A DNA stretch of 64,000 bases, taken from an uncultured Eubacteriales bacterium. Its GTDB lineage: Bacteria > Bacillota > Clostridia > Oscillospirales > CAG-272. Below are positions 43,555 through 52,093 of the stretch, piece after piece. Below the pieces are notes generated by a model. That model ran no database searches, was not told the origin of the DNA, and was given only the letters and a program-made list of their open reading frames with translations. Location: assembly GCA_900542425.1 (NCBI GenBank), contig UQNQ01000001.1:62001-126000 (forward strand), given 5' to 3'. Numbering within the stretch: position 1 is the stretch's first letter; every line of letters starts with the position of its first letter. The position numbers and the translations under genes are program-made.

Positions 43555-43767
43555 CGTGACCTCCATGCCGCTCGGAACGGCGAGTTTTGATTTTTTATGA
43601 TCGGCGGAAGCGTATTCCTGCCGGCGTATGCCGGATTCCTGAATGGTCGCTTTTCATGGTATATTCTATGCCGTGATTTTTTCTTTTGCCACTTTTTCTC
43701 CGATATTTCAAAGAGGCTTTTCAAAAACATCTTTACTATTATCTATATTTCGGATTCAGGAGGATTT

Positions 43768-44289
43768 ATGAGATATACACCCAAAAAAAACGGAACTGCC
43801 AAAATCATTTCTTTTACTTGTGTGTTGGTTGGATGTCTTTTGCTTGCTACTGTGTTTTTAGATGTAAAATATAAGGTGATTTATGAAATCATAGCCTTGC
43901 TTTTTTATGTTTACAGTTTTGAGCTTTTGTATCGGTATGTTTTTACGGAATATACTTATATTCTGGATGAAGGGAATTTTATTGTCATGAAACGCATGGG
44001 ACGTCGTCAGATGTATGCCTGCAATGTTTCCATGACAACAGCTCTGGATATTGTGAAAACGCCGAAAACCAAGGATGAGCGGATTGCTTTCGCGGAAAAA
44101 TTCGGTCGTGTGAAGGTTCGTTATAATTATTGTCAGGTGATTCGCCCGAAGGATGCGTATTCCTATTTGTTCGAATTTAACGGGGAAACTGCTGAAATTG
44201 TTTTTCAGCCGGATGATAGAATGCTTGAGGAAATCCGTCGGACGGCAGCAGCAAATGGGGCGTCAGACGATACGGAAAATTCCTTGTGA
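43768..44289 (+). CDS. Two-TM membrane protein with PH-like cytoplasmic domain
   Basis: This 173-residue protein starts at ATG 43768 after AGGAGG. Two adjacent transmembrane segments (about 10-28 and 34-54) are followed by a soluble C-terminal domain of about 110 residues. Its strand-rich sequence (Y-T-Y-I-L-D-E-G-N-F-I-V-M-K-R-M-G and the following strands) suggests a bacterial PH-like domain. This is inference from layout only. It precedes acpP by 125 bases. Confidence 0.65.
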   Translation: MRYTPKKNGTAKIISFTCVLVGCLLLATVFLDVKYKVIYEIIALLFYVYSFELLYRYVFTEYTYILDEGNFIVMKRMGRRQMYACNVSMTTALDIVKTPKTKDERIAFAEKFGRVKVRYNYCQVIRPKDAYSYLFEFNGETAEIVFQPDDRMLEEIRRTAAANGASDDTENSL

Positions 44290-44341
44290 TATGCCCGCAG
44301 GCAATCTTAAAAGAAAATAGAAAATATTTCATGGTAAGTAC

Positions 44342-44370
44342 TTGAAAATTAGAATTGCTTCGTATATAAT
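44342..44370 (+). promoter_or_regulatory. Sigma-A promoter of acpP
   Basis: TTGAAA (44342-44347) and TATAAT (44365-44370) are separated by 17 bases. The leader is about 40 bases. Confidence 0.8.
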
Positions 44371-44414
44371 GACGTTAGCCATAAGATATCGTATTTTAGG
44401 AGGGAAAGAAAAAA

Positions 44415-44642
44415 ATGCTTGAGGCGGTTAAAGATATTCTTTCAAAGCAGTTAAGAGTCGACATCGACAGCATTACGGAGGACACGAGAATTGTAGATGA
44501 CTTAGGTGCAGATTCACTTGATGTTGTGGAAATGTTGATGACAATCGAACAGGATTACGGCATTGTCGTTCCGGATGATGTAATTGCTACATTTAAAACG
44601 GTCGGAGATGTTGCCAAATATATTGAAAACAATCAGCAATAA
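44415..44642 (+). CDS. acpP: Acyl carrier protein
   Basis: This 75-residue acidic four-helix protein carries acyl chains on phosphopantetheine attached to S34 in D-L-G-A-D-S-L-D-V-V-E-M. The block matches the canonical ACP modification site. AGGAGGG precedes ATG 44415. It stands alone between its own promoter and a strong terminator, with no fatty-acid genes adjacent. It may be the housekeeping ACP or a second copy. Confidence 0.95.
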   Translation: MLEAVKDILSKQLRVDIDSITEDTRIVDDLGADSLDVVEMLMTIEQDYGIVVPDDVIATFKTVGDVAKYIENNQQ

Positions 44643-44655
44643 AAAAACAAAATCA

Positions 44656-44688
44656 AAAGGGGCGCCGTTTTTATATCGGCGCCTTTTT
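44656..44688 (+). terminator. Terminator of acpP
   Basis: GGGCGCCG-type arms (AAAGGGGCGCCG / CGGCGCCTTTTT) surround a T-rich loop and end in a T run. Confidence 0.88.
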
Positions 44689-44825
44689 CAGCGTTTCATA
44701 TCTGTGGGAGTTTTCCTCTCCCTGTAGATATTGACTTTTTCCGCTGTGCGCGGTATAATGAAAAAGAATTTTATCGGCTGCGCGGGGGAATGCGCAAATC
44801 TGCTTTTGCCGGAAGGAAATATTTT

Positions 44826-45242
44826 ATGGCAGCAATTACAAGACGCGCCGCAAGGGAATGTGCGCTCAAAATTCTTTACAGCTATGATTTTCAGTCAGAT
44901 GAAAGTCCGGAGGCTTTTTTTGCGCTTGTATGTGAAGAGGCTGAGATTCCATTCGATGCCTTCGCAAAGGAGCTTTTTTGCGGTACGGTAGCACATATGA
45001 CGGAAATTGATGAAAAAATTGCCGAGTATGCAAAGGGCTGGCGGCTTGATCGGATTGCGCATGTGTCTCTTGCTGTCCTGCGGCTTTGTACCTATGAGAT
45101 GATGTATACGGAAATTCCGACGCCGATTGCGATCAATGAAGCCGTAGAGCTTGCCAAAAGCTATGACAATAACGAGGCGCCTGCTTTCATTAACGGAATT
45201 CTCAATACGATCGCCAAAAAAGAAAGAGGCGCCGGAACATGA
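44826..45242 (+). CDS. nusB: Transcription antitermination factor NusB
   Basis: This 138-residue all-helical protein binds boxA RNA with S10 for rRNA antitermination. The start at 44826 gives M-A-A-I-T-R-R-A-A-R-E-C-A-L-K-I-L-Y, the standard N-terminus, with AAGGAA upstream. The C-terminal block I-A-I-N-E-A-V-E-L-A-K-S-Y and F-I-N-G-I-L-N is diagnostic. Its stop overlaps the Kae1-like start (ATGA). Confidence 0.95.
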   Translation: MAAITRRAARECALKILYSYDFQSDESPEAFFALVCEEAEIPFDAFAKELFCGTVAHMTEIDEKIAEYAKGWRLDRIAHVSLAVLRLCTYEMMYTEIPTPIAINEAVELAKSYDNNEAPAFINGILNTIAKKERGAGT

Positions 45243-46192
45243 GAGTGCTGGGTATCGATACAAGCAATTATACAACCTCAGCGGCGCTGGTGGATGAGAC
45301 GGGCTTCCGGCAGGAACGGAGGCTTCTTTCAGTTGGTGAGGGTGAGCGCGGACTCCGGCAAAGGGACGCGCTTTTTTTGCATACGGTGAATTTGCCGAAA
45401 CTGATGCATGCGCTCTCTCCAATGGGAAAAATCGATGCGGTGGCTTACAGCGCGTATCCAAGGGATGCCGAGGGCTCTTATATGCCGTGCTTTCTTGCGG
45501 GTGAGGCGTCAGGTGAAGCGATATCGGCAGCGCTTGGCATCCCGGCATATCGCTTCTCCCATCAGGCGGGACATCTGATGGCTGCCGTAAAAACCTGCGG
45601 CTGTGAAAAAATCGGGGAAAGTGCGTTCCTTGCTTTTCATCTTTCCGGCGGGACAACGGAGCTTTTGCATGTTCGACCGGATGAAAAAACCGGCTTTGCA
45701 GTCGATATTATCGGCAGAACGCTTGATATTTCGGCGGGGCAGCTGATTGACCGGGTCGGCGTGATGCTTGGGTTGCCGTTCCCGTGCGGAGGAGCGCTTG
45801 AACGTCTGGCGGAAGATTCCAATACGGTTCAGCCGATGCGTGTTTGCGTGAAAGGTGCTGACTGTAATATGTCCGGCGCTGAAAATATGGCAGAGAAGCT
45901 CTTTGAAAATGGAATTCCCGCGTGTGATATTGCAAGATTTGCGATTGATTTTGTAACAAAAACAGTTGTCAAAATGTCAGAGGCGGCACGGATCAAGTAC
46001 CCGTCTTTGCCAATTTTGTATGTCGGCGGCGTGATGCGCAATGCCGCTATTCGCTTGACGCTTACAGCGGCATTTTCTGATATTTGGTTTGCCGAAACGG
46101 AGCTTTCCAGTGACAATGCCGTCGGGACCGCGTATCTTGGGCTTGCCAGACTGAAAAGGGAGAGAATGTGTTCATGGAAAGAAGAATCATAA
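45239..46192 (+). CDS. Kae1/TsaD-like ASKHA domain protein (peptidase M22-like paralogue)
   Basis: This 317-residue protein is a member of the Kae1/TsaD superfamily but not a standard TsaD. The metal ligands of TsaD are conserved: H108-Q-A-G-H112 and D292 (S-S-D-N-A-V-G). The N-terminal phosphate loop is G-I-D-T-S-N-Y-T-T-S. A chromosome usually carries the true tsaD elsewhere, so this paralogue may have another carbamoylation or ATPase role. It overlaps nusB by 4 bases and xseA by 19. Confidence 0.82.
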   Translation: MRVLGIDTSNYTTSAALVDETGFRQERRLLSVGEGERGLRQRDALFLHTVNLPKLMHALSPMGKIDAVAYSAYPRDAEGSYMPCFLAGEASGEAISAALGIPAYRFSHQAGHLMAAVKTCGCEKIGESAFLAFHLSGGTTELLHVRPDEKTGFAVDIIGRTLDISAGQLIDRVGVMLGLPFPCGGALERLAEDSNTVQPMRVCVKGADCNMSGAENMAEKLFENGIPACDIARFAIDFVTKTVVKMSEAARIKYPSLPILYVGGVMRNAAIRLTLTAAFSDIWFAETELSSDNAVGTAYLGLARLKRERMCSWKEES

Positions 46193-47397
46193 CGGTTTCC
46201 GAACTCAACGAATATATCAAAATGGTAGTGGAGAATGATGAGCTTCTGATGCGGATTTTCGTCAAAGGAGAAATCTCCAATTTTACCAACCATTATAAAA
46301 CCGGTCATTTTTATTTTTCTCTGAAAGATGAGGGCGGTGCCGTGAAAGCGGTTATGTTTCGCGGCAACGCCTCCAAACTGCAATTTACGCCTGAAAACGG
46401 GATGCGTGTGATTGTTGGCGGTCGCGTCGGTGTTTTCCCGCGCGACGGACAGTACCAAATTTATGTGGAGACAATGGAGCCGGACGGAATCGGCGCTTTG
46501 TATATTGCGTACGAGCAGCTGAAAGCGAAGCTGGAGAGGGAAGGACTGTTTGACGCGGCAAAGAAGAAGCCGCTTCCGAAAATCCCGTTGAGGATCGGGG
46601 TGATTACATCGCCGACCGGAGCTGCAATCCGGGATATCATTCATATTTTGGGCAGGAGATTCCCGCTTGCCAAGACCATTTTATATCCTGCTTTGGTGCA
46701 GGGGGCGGAGGCGGCGCCGGATCTTGTAAGAGGACTCGATTATTTCAACCGTGAGGGAAACGTCGATGTCATTATCATCGGGCGCGGAGGCGGTTCCCTT
46801 GAAGATTTATGGGCGTTTAATGACGAAACACTGACGCGCCGTGTTGCGGCGTCACGGATTCCCGTCATATCTGCTGTAGGGCATGAGACGGATTTTACGC
46901 TCTGTGATTTTGCGGCTGACAGACGTGCCCCGACTCCTTCGGCAGCAGCTGAGATTGCCGTACCGGAAACGGGTGAGCTTATTCGCAAACTGGCAAATGT
47001 CACCGCCAGAATGGAGCTTCTTTTGACCGGAAATATAAAGCTCTTCCGCGAACGGCTGGCGAGGGCTGCCGGCGCGCGTGTTTTAAAAAATCCTATGTAT
47101 TTTATCGATGACAAACGAATGGCGCTCAGTATGGAGGAACGCGTTCTTTTCGATCGGATGAATGCTTTGCTTTCGGCACGGCGGGCCGCTTTCATGAAAG
47201 AGGCCGCAAAGCTTGACACCTTAAGCCCTTTGGCGGTGGTATCCCGCGGATATGGAGCGGTATTCGACAGAGAGGGAAAGGTTGTCAAGAAAGCTATCGA
47301 AGTCAAGGCAGGAGAGCGACTCTCGCTGCTGCTTGCAGACGGACGGGTTTTTACGACGGTAGACGAGGTTGTTCTAAACTGCGACAGCGGAAAATAA
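46174..47397 (+). CDS. xseA: Exodeoxyribonuclease VII large subunit
   Basis: This 407-residue catalytic subunit has an N-terminal OB fold (I-F-V-K-G-E-I-S-N-F, then F-Y-F-S-L-K-D) and the nuclease core with I-G-V-I-T-S-P-T-G-A-A-I-R-D-I and I-I-I-G-R-G-G-G-S-L-E-D-L-W. A coiled coil follows. ATG 46174 is chosen with GGGAGAG upstream; GTG 46168 is the alternative. xseB follows after 246 bases, which is long for this pair. Confidence 0.95.
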   Translation: MERRIITVSELNEYIKMVVENDELLMRIFVKGEISNFTNHYKTGHFYFSLKDEGGAVKAVMFRGNASKLQFTPENGMRVIVGGRVGVFPRDGQYQIYVETMEPDGIGALYIAYEQLKAKLEREGLFDAAKKKPLPKIPLRIGVITSPTGAAIRDIIHILGRRFPLAKTILYPALVQGAEAAPDLVRGLDYFNREGNVDVIIIGRGGGSLEDLWAFNDETLTRRVAASRIPVISAVGHETDFTLCDFAADRRAPTPSAAAEIAVPETGELIRKLANVTARMELLLTGNIKLFRERLARAAGARVLKNPMYFIDDKRMALSMEERVLFDRMNALLSARRAAFMKEAAKLDTLSPLAVVSRGYGAVFDREGKVVKKAIEVKAGERLSLLLADGRVFTTVDEVVLNCDSGK

Positions 47398-47643
47398 AAG
47401 AAAAGAGAAGTTTTAACAGAGAGCGAGAGAAGTATTTTACCGAGTATATTGTCGGAAATATAGGCGGCTTCCATATGGCAATTACCGGTGGAAATCATGT
47501 TTTTTTACCGAAAAATCGATGCTGTTCTGAAACCTGTCTTTGAAAAAGGTACTGGTGAGATTTCTTGCCGTCGGATATCCTTTCTTTATGGTTATTTGCC
47601 GTATTTTCTGTTGTAGGTATGCATATAAAAATGGAGGATTGTT

Positions 47644-47895
47644 ATGGCTGATAAAAAAACAAACATGACGTTTGAAGCGGCGCTTTCGCGTCTTGAGGAA
47701 ATTGTTCGTTCCATGGAAGGCGGTACTGCCATGCTGGACGAGTCTCTTGCTCTTTTTGAAGAGGGTGTCGGACTTGTGAAATTCTGTACGAAAGCACTTG
47801 ACGATGCGGAGCAAAAAGTAAAAATTCTTCAGAAAGAGGATGACGGCACCGTTTCGGAAACGGATTTTTCCGGAACATCCGTCAAACAGTCATGA
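47644..47895 (+). CDS. xseB: Exodeoxyribonuclease VII small subunit
   Basis: This 83-residue helical hairpin protein has the family sequence F-E-A-A-L-S-R-L-E-E-I-V-R-S-M-E-G-G and L-D-E-S-L-A-L-F-E-E-G. It regulates XseA. ATG 47644 follows GGAGG. It overlaps ispA by 4 bases. The 246-base gap before it holds no recognisable gene or terminator. Confidence 0.93.
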   Translation: MADKKTNMTFEAALSRLEEIVRSMEGGTAMLDESLALFEEGVGLVKFCTKALDDAEQKVKILQKEDDGTVSETDFSGTSVKQS

Positions 47896-48779
47896 AAACG
47901 GAATCGGTTCTTTTACGGGATGCGGCGCTGGTGAATGACGCACTTCCCGAATATCTGAAAACGGAAAGAGAGGAAACTGCCCTATTGTGGGAAGCAATGC
48001 GGTATAGCGCGCTTTCCGGCGGAAAAAGAATCCGTCCGTTTTTGGTTTTGGAATTTTGTCGTATGTTCGGGGGGGAAGAGCGAGCCGCGCTTCCGTTTGC
48101 CTGTGCGATCGAATGTGTTCACGCATCCTCTCTTATCCATGACGATATGCCCTGTATGGATAACGATGCTCTGCGGCGCGGAAAACCGACGAACCACATG
48201 GTATTCGGGGAGGATATTGCCTTGCTTGCCGGGGATGCACTGATTACGCGTGGCTATGAAATTGCGGCTCGTAATCCGGAAGTTCCGGCGTTGGCGGCGC
48301 TTTCCGCGACGGCAATGCTTCTTGATGCCGCGGGGGCTGCCGGCATGATGGGAGGACAGCAAATCGATCTTGCGGCGGAAAAACAGCCGGTGAGTTTTGA
48401 TACGCTCCTTGTGATGCATGCGAAAAAAACCGGGGCATTGATTCGTGCAGCGGCGCTTCTCGGCTGTTATGCTGCGGGAATCCTGTCAGAGAAGGATCCA
48501 AAAGTTTTGGATGCGGCGGCGTATGCCGAGGGGGTCGGTCTTGCTTTTCAGATTACGGATGATATTCTTGATGCGACCGGTGATGTTGAAATCCTTGGAA
48601 AAAAAACACATGCGGATGATGCGATGGGAAAAACAACGTTTCTCAGCTTTATGAGCGTGGACAAGGCACATGAATATGCTGTTCAAGTAACGGAAAAGGC
48701 AAAAGCTGCCATAGAAAAATACCAAGATCATGAGATTCTGTCGGCATTTGCTGATGATTTGCTTGACAGAAAAAAATAA
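47892..48779 (+). CDS. ispA: Farnesyl/geranyl diphosphate synthase
   Basis: This 295-residue short-chain polyprenyl synthase has the first Asp-rich motif D-D-M-P-C-M-D near 86 and the second near 218 (D-D-I-L-D). The K-R-I-R-P region near 45 binds diphosphate. It makes the C15 precursor of undecaprenyl phosphate and quinones. The xseA-xseB-ispA order is the usual Firmicutes arrangement. Confidence 0.93.
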   Translation: MKTESVLLRDAALVNDALPEYLKTEREETALLWEAMRYSALSGGKRIRPFLVLEFCRMFGGEERAALPFACAIECVHASSLIHDDMPCMDNDALRRGKPTNHMVFGEDIALLAGDALITRGYEIAARNPEVPALAALSATAMLLDAAGAAGMMGGQQIDLAAEKQPVSFDTLLVMHAKKTGALIRAAALLGCYAAGILSEKDPKVLDAAAYAEGVGLAFQITDDILDATGDVEILGKKTHADDAMGKTTFLSFMSVDKAHEYAVQVTEKAKAAIEKYQDHEILSAFADDLLDRKK

Positions 48780-48784
48780 ATCAT

Positions 48785-48818
48785 ATACTTTTGTATATAA
48801 TAAAAAACACAAAAGTAT
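48785..48818 (+). promoter_or_regulatory. Perfect 10-bp inverted repeat around a TATAAT box
   Basis: ATACTTTTGT (48785-48794) and ACAAAAGTAT (48809-48818) flank a TATAAT at 48796-48801, 20 bases before the UDP-sugar pyrophosphorylase start. No good -35 sits at 17 bases. It may be an operator, or a hairpin ending the ispA operon. Confidence 0.5.
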
Positions 48819-48838
48819 AACTCCGAAAAGGAGGAATT

Positions 48839-50059
48839 ATGACCTGTGATATCAAAATGCTTCGGGAGAAGCTGGTGAATGAAGGGCAAACGCATCTTTG
48901 GAATCATCTTGAGACGCTTTCGGGAGAGGAGCGGCAGGATTTTCTGAATGCTCTTTTCGGCATAGATTTTTCTTTTTTTCAAAGAGCGGAAACCTCTTTT
49001 CAAAATCGAAGCTATGAGATCGCTCCGATTGAGATTTTTACCTGTGATATGGTGAGGAAAAACAAAGAAGTGTTGCAGTCTGTCGGACTTTCCGCCGTCA
49101 AAGAGGGAAAAATTGCGGCGGTGCTGCTGTGCGGAGGACAAGGGACCAGACTTGGCTTTGACCATCCGAAAGGACTGTATGATATCGGGATTACCCGTTC
49201 TCTTCCTATTTTTCAGTTTCATTTTTCTTATATGCGTGAGGTAGCACTGCATGCCGGCGGTTGGTTTCCTGTTTTTATTATGACAAGCGAAGGTAACGAC
49301 GAGGAGATACGGGAATATCTGAAAAAGAAAGATTATTTTGGGTATAACGGTGATTTTGTTTGTACCTATATTCAAAATATGGTTCCTTCAACAGATTTTG
49401 AGGGAAAAATTCTGCTTGGCGGAAAAACAAAGCTTGCCATGTCGCCGGATGGGAATGGAGGGTGGTTTTCCTCTTTGGTATCGGCGGGGCTGCTTGAGTC
49501 TGCAAAGCGTGCCGGCATTGAATGGTTTAATGTGGTGTCAATCGATAATGTCCTTCAGCGCACGGCGGATCCCCTGTTTATCGGGGCAACGCTTCAATCC
49601 GGCGCGGAGTGCGGCGCTAAAGTAATTCGGAAGTCATCGCCGGATGAGAGAATCGGACTTATCTGCCGGAATCGTGGGCGTCCGGCAGTCATCGAATATT
49701 ATGAGCTCGATCGCCTTTTGCGTGACGGCGGTGTCCGTACGGACGGAATCGAATACGGTGTCATTCTCAATTATTTGTTCCGGCTGGAGCAAATGGAGCA
49801 AACGCTTTCCCGTCCTCTTCCGGTGCATAAGGTGCGGAAAAAAATTCCGTACTTCTCCGATGGAAAACAAATTTTGCCTGAAAAGGAAAACGGCTATAAA
49901 TATGAGATGCTGGCGACGGATCTTGTTGAATTTATGGGATCCTGTCTGCCTTATGAGGTGCGCCGCGAAATGGAATTTGCTCCCGTAAAAAATCGTCATG
50001 GAACGGATTCTGTGGATACGGCAAGAGAAATGTTAAAGGCAGCGGGATATCGTTTATAA
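48839..50059 (+). CDS. UDPGP-type UDP-sugar pyrophosphorylase
   Basis: This 406-residue nucleotidyltransferase belongs to the eukaryote-like UDPGP/UAP1 family. The nucleotide-binding loop is L-L-C-G-G-Q-G-T-R-L-G-F. It probably makes UDP-GlcNAc or UDP-glucose from UTP and the sugar 1-phosphate. This family differs from the usual bacterial GalU/GlmU enzymes. GGAGG precedes ATG 48839. Confidence 0.87.
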   Translation: MTCDIKMLREKLVNEGQTHLWNHLETLSGEERQDFLNALFGIDFSFFQRAETSFQNRSYEIAPIEIFTCDMVRKNKEVLQSVGLSAVKEGKIAAVLLCGGQGTRLGFDHPKGLYDIGITRSLPIFQFHFSYMREVALHAGGWFPVFIMTSEGNDEEIREYLKKKDYFGYNGDFVCTYIQNMVPSTDFEGKILLGGKTKLAMSPDGNGGWFSSLVSAGLLESAKRAGIEWFNVVSIDNVLQRTADPLFIGATLQSGAECGAKVIRKSSPDERIGLICRNRGRPAVIEYYELDRLLRDGGVRTDGIEYGVILNYLFRLEQMEQTLSRPLPVHKVRKKIPYFSDGKQILPEKENGYKYEMLATDLVEFMGSCLPYEVRREMEFAPVKNRHGTDSVDTAREMLKAAGYRL

Positions 50060-50095
50060 CCAATAAAAAAATCATATTTTATACAAAAGAATGAA

Positions 50096-50130
50096 ATGAT
50101 AAAAGCGAGGTGTTTCTTCGCTTTTATCAT
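50096..50130 (+). terminator. Hairpin after the UDPGP gene
   Basis: A 13-base perfect stem (ATGATAAAAGCGA / TCGCTTTTATCAT) has a 9-base loop. The following bases are only mildly T-rich. Confidence 0.72.
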
Positions 50131-50420
50131 GTTTAAGGGAAGATTTATAAAAATAAAAATTCTTACAGATATATCCATGATTTTTTTGCCCATTCAATTT
50201 TACCTATCTATGTTTGCTAGTCACCTCTGAATTTATTAAGTCCCCTATGCTTTTGTAGAGAAAAATTAAATTCTTTAAAGATTTGTGGTTTGCCTTACCA
50301 AAAAGCAAAATTTTCGTTGGAACATAGTTTTATAAAAAAATTTATAGAAATTTTTAATCATGAAAAATCATTTTTCACAGAAAAAGGTGAAAAGCATATG
50401 CTAAATCGAGGTGATTTTTC
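50131..50420. other. AT-rich intergenic region before yunB
   Basis: There is no supported gene. A CATATGCTA sequence at about 50395-50403 resembles a sporulation sigma -10, but no matching -35 at 13-15 bases was found, so it is not called as a promoter. Confidence 0.4.
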
Positions 50421-51077
50421 ATGATTTATTTCAAAAACAAAAAATTCCGTACTGGACGGAAAACCTGCATTGTTTTAGCATTGTTGTTGATTGCTGTTGT
50501 CCTGATGGCGGCATATTTCAATAGTCAAATCGACAAAATTATGGATTCTGTAGTGAAAAAGCAGGTAGAAAACAAAATTACCGAAATCGTCAATGAGGCG
50601 GTTGCGGCACTTTCCAAGGATCCGACATACGCGTCAGAAAATTTTGTTTCCATTCGCTATTCTTCGGACGGAAAAATCGCCTCGATATCTGCTGATTCTG
50701 CTCTGATCAATCGAATGCGGGCGGAGATTTCCTCTGCGGTCGCGCAGGGACTGAATGAAATGGAAGCTTATGGGGTTCCGATCACATATGCCAATTTATT
50801 TGGCGAAGGATTTTTTTCTTCCTTTTTACCGGAAACCTATTTAACTGTCAAGGTAAAACCGTTCGGCGGGGTCAATACCGATGTGGAAAGCGAGCTTGTT
50901 TCTGCCGGTATCAATCAGTCGAGACACACGGTGGAACTAAAAATTGATGCCGGCGTCGCAGGATTGGTAAGAGATCAGACGATCGAAGTCCGGGTTTCTA
51001 CGAGCGTTTGTATTGCAGAAACCGTGATTGTGGGAGAGGTACCGAGCATTTGGCTGGGAAGCCGTTCCTTGTCATAA
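50421..51077 (+). CDS. yunB: Sporulation protein YunB
   Basis: This 218-residue protein has one N-terminal transmembrane segment (about 14-34) and an outer domain with the family features. These include Q-I-D-K-I-M-D-S, L-L-x-G-E-G-F-F-S-S-F and V-K-P-F-G-G-V, plus the ending W-L-G. In Bacillus subtilis yunB is a sigma-E gene needed for normal spores. Its presence shows this organism can sporulate or is descended from spore formers. GAGGTG precedes ATG 50421. Confidence 0.88.
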   Translation: MIYFKNKKFRTGRKTCIVLALLLIAVVLMAAYFNSQIDKIMDSVVKKQVENKITEIVNEAVAALSKDPTYASENFVSIRYSSDGKIASISADSALINRMRAEISSAVAQGLNEMEAYGVPITYANLFGEGFFSSFLPETYLTVKVKPFGGVNTDVESELVSAGINQSRHTVELKIDAGVAGLVRDQTIEVRVSTSVCIAETVIVGEVPSIWLGSRSLS

Positions 51078-51148
51078 ATGAGAATTGGCTTTTCCCGATT
51101 CTTTTTTACGGAAAATTAAGATGTGATAGCAATTTCAAAAAAAGAAAA

Positions 51149-51176
51149 CAGATGTATAAGAAAATTTATACATCTG
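51149..51176 (-). terminator. Terminator of the PflX-like gene
   Basis: An 11-base perfect stem (CAGATGTATAA / TTATACATCTG) with a 6-base loop is followed by a T-rich run on the minus strand. Confidence 0.78.
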
Positions 51177-51184
51177 CATATGTT

Positions 51185-52093
51185 TCATATTCCTGTATTG
51201 TCGAAGTCGGGAATAAAGCTTTCTTTTGCTGTTTCTCCGCTTTGAATATATCCGTTCCGAATTCCGATGGAGCGGGCAAAGCGGATGACTTTTTGATATT
51301 CATAGGTGGTGAGTTTTCGGGAAAGTTCCGGATAGTCCGGAAAATTTCCGCACGGTGTATATTGATTCATAATGCTGATATAAATGGAGTCGCCGTATTT
51401 TCGATTCAAAAGACGGAGAATATTTATGGAATCGTCCGTATGTCCCGGAAGAACAAGATGGCGGACGATGACGCCCTTTTTCATCATTCCGTTTGTATGA
51501 AAAAGAGGAGCACCCGTTTGGCGTAACATCTCATCGATTGCTTTTTCCGCGATCTTTGGATAATTCGGGGCATGAGAAAACCTGTCGGCAAGTGAGGAAT
51601 CGAAATATTTGAAGTCAGGCAGGTAAATATCAATATAGCCTTCCAGCATACGGAGTGTTTCCACATTTTCATATCCGCCGGAATTGTAGACAATGGGAAT
51701 GGCCAGTCCTTGTTTTCTCGCGCCATCAATTGCGTGGATGACATGTGGCACGAACTGTACCGCTGTTACCAGATTGATGTTGGCGGCGCCTGCTGCTTCC
51801 AGCTCAAGAAAAATTTCACAAAGTCTTTCGGGGCCAATGATTTTTCCGTGATTCTGATGCGCGATGCTGTGATTTTGGCAATATAGGCAGCGGAGTCCGC
51901 ATCCCGAGAAAAATACGGTACCGGAGCCGGACTCACCGGAGAGGCATGGCTCTTCCCAGAAATGCAGTGCTGCGCGCGCGACGTGCAGCACTGCCGATTC
52001 GCCACACATTCCGGGTGTGCTTCTGCGGTCGGTTCCGCAGCGGCGCGGACAGAGCGTACAGTGAGAATAGAGAAGGGAGAATTCGTCTGTCAT
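51185..52093 (-). CDS. PflX-like radical SAM protein (COG1313)
   Basis: This 302-residue protein has N-terminal cysteines C12, C15, C19 and C30 (H-C-T-L-C-P-R-R-C-G) and the radical SAM triad C65-G-L-R-C69-L-Y-C72. The linked F-W-E-E-P-C-L-S-G-E-S-G-S-G-T-V-F-F-S-G-C block is typical of PflX-type proteins. They resemble pyruvate formate-lyase activating enzymes but their substrates are unknown. The start is set in an ATGA overlap with the SDR stop. Confidence 0.87.
   Translation of the reverse strand: MTDEFSLLYSHCTLCPRRCGTDRRSTPGMCGESAVLHVARAALHFWEEPCLSGESGSGTVFFSGCGLRCLYCQNHSIAHQNHGKIIGPERLCEIFLELEAAGAANINLVTAVQFVPHVIHAIDGARKQGLAIPIVYNSGGYENVETLRMLEGYIDIYLPDFKYFDSSLADRFSHAPNYPKIAEKAIDEMLRQTGAPLFHTNGMMKKGVIVRHLVLPGHTDDSINILRLLNRKYGDSIYISIMNQYTPCGNFPDYPELSRKLTTYEYQKVIRFARSIGIRNGYIQSGETAKESFIPDFDNTGI

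Noticed and set aside
50380..50410. A sigma-E promoter before yunB
   Set aside because: The -10-like CATATGCTA has no matching -35 at 13-15 bases; evidence too weak.
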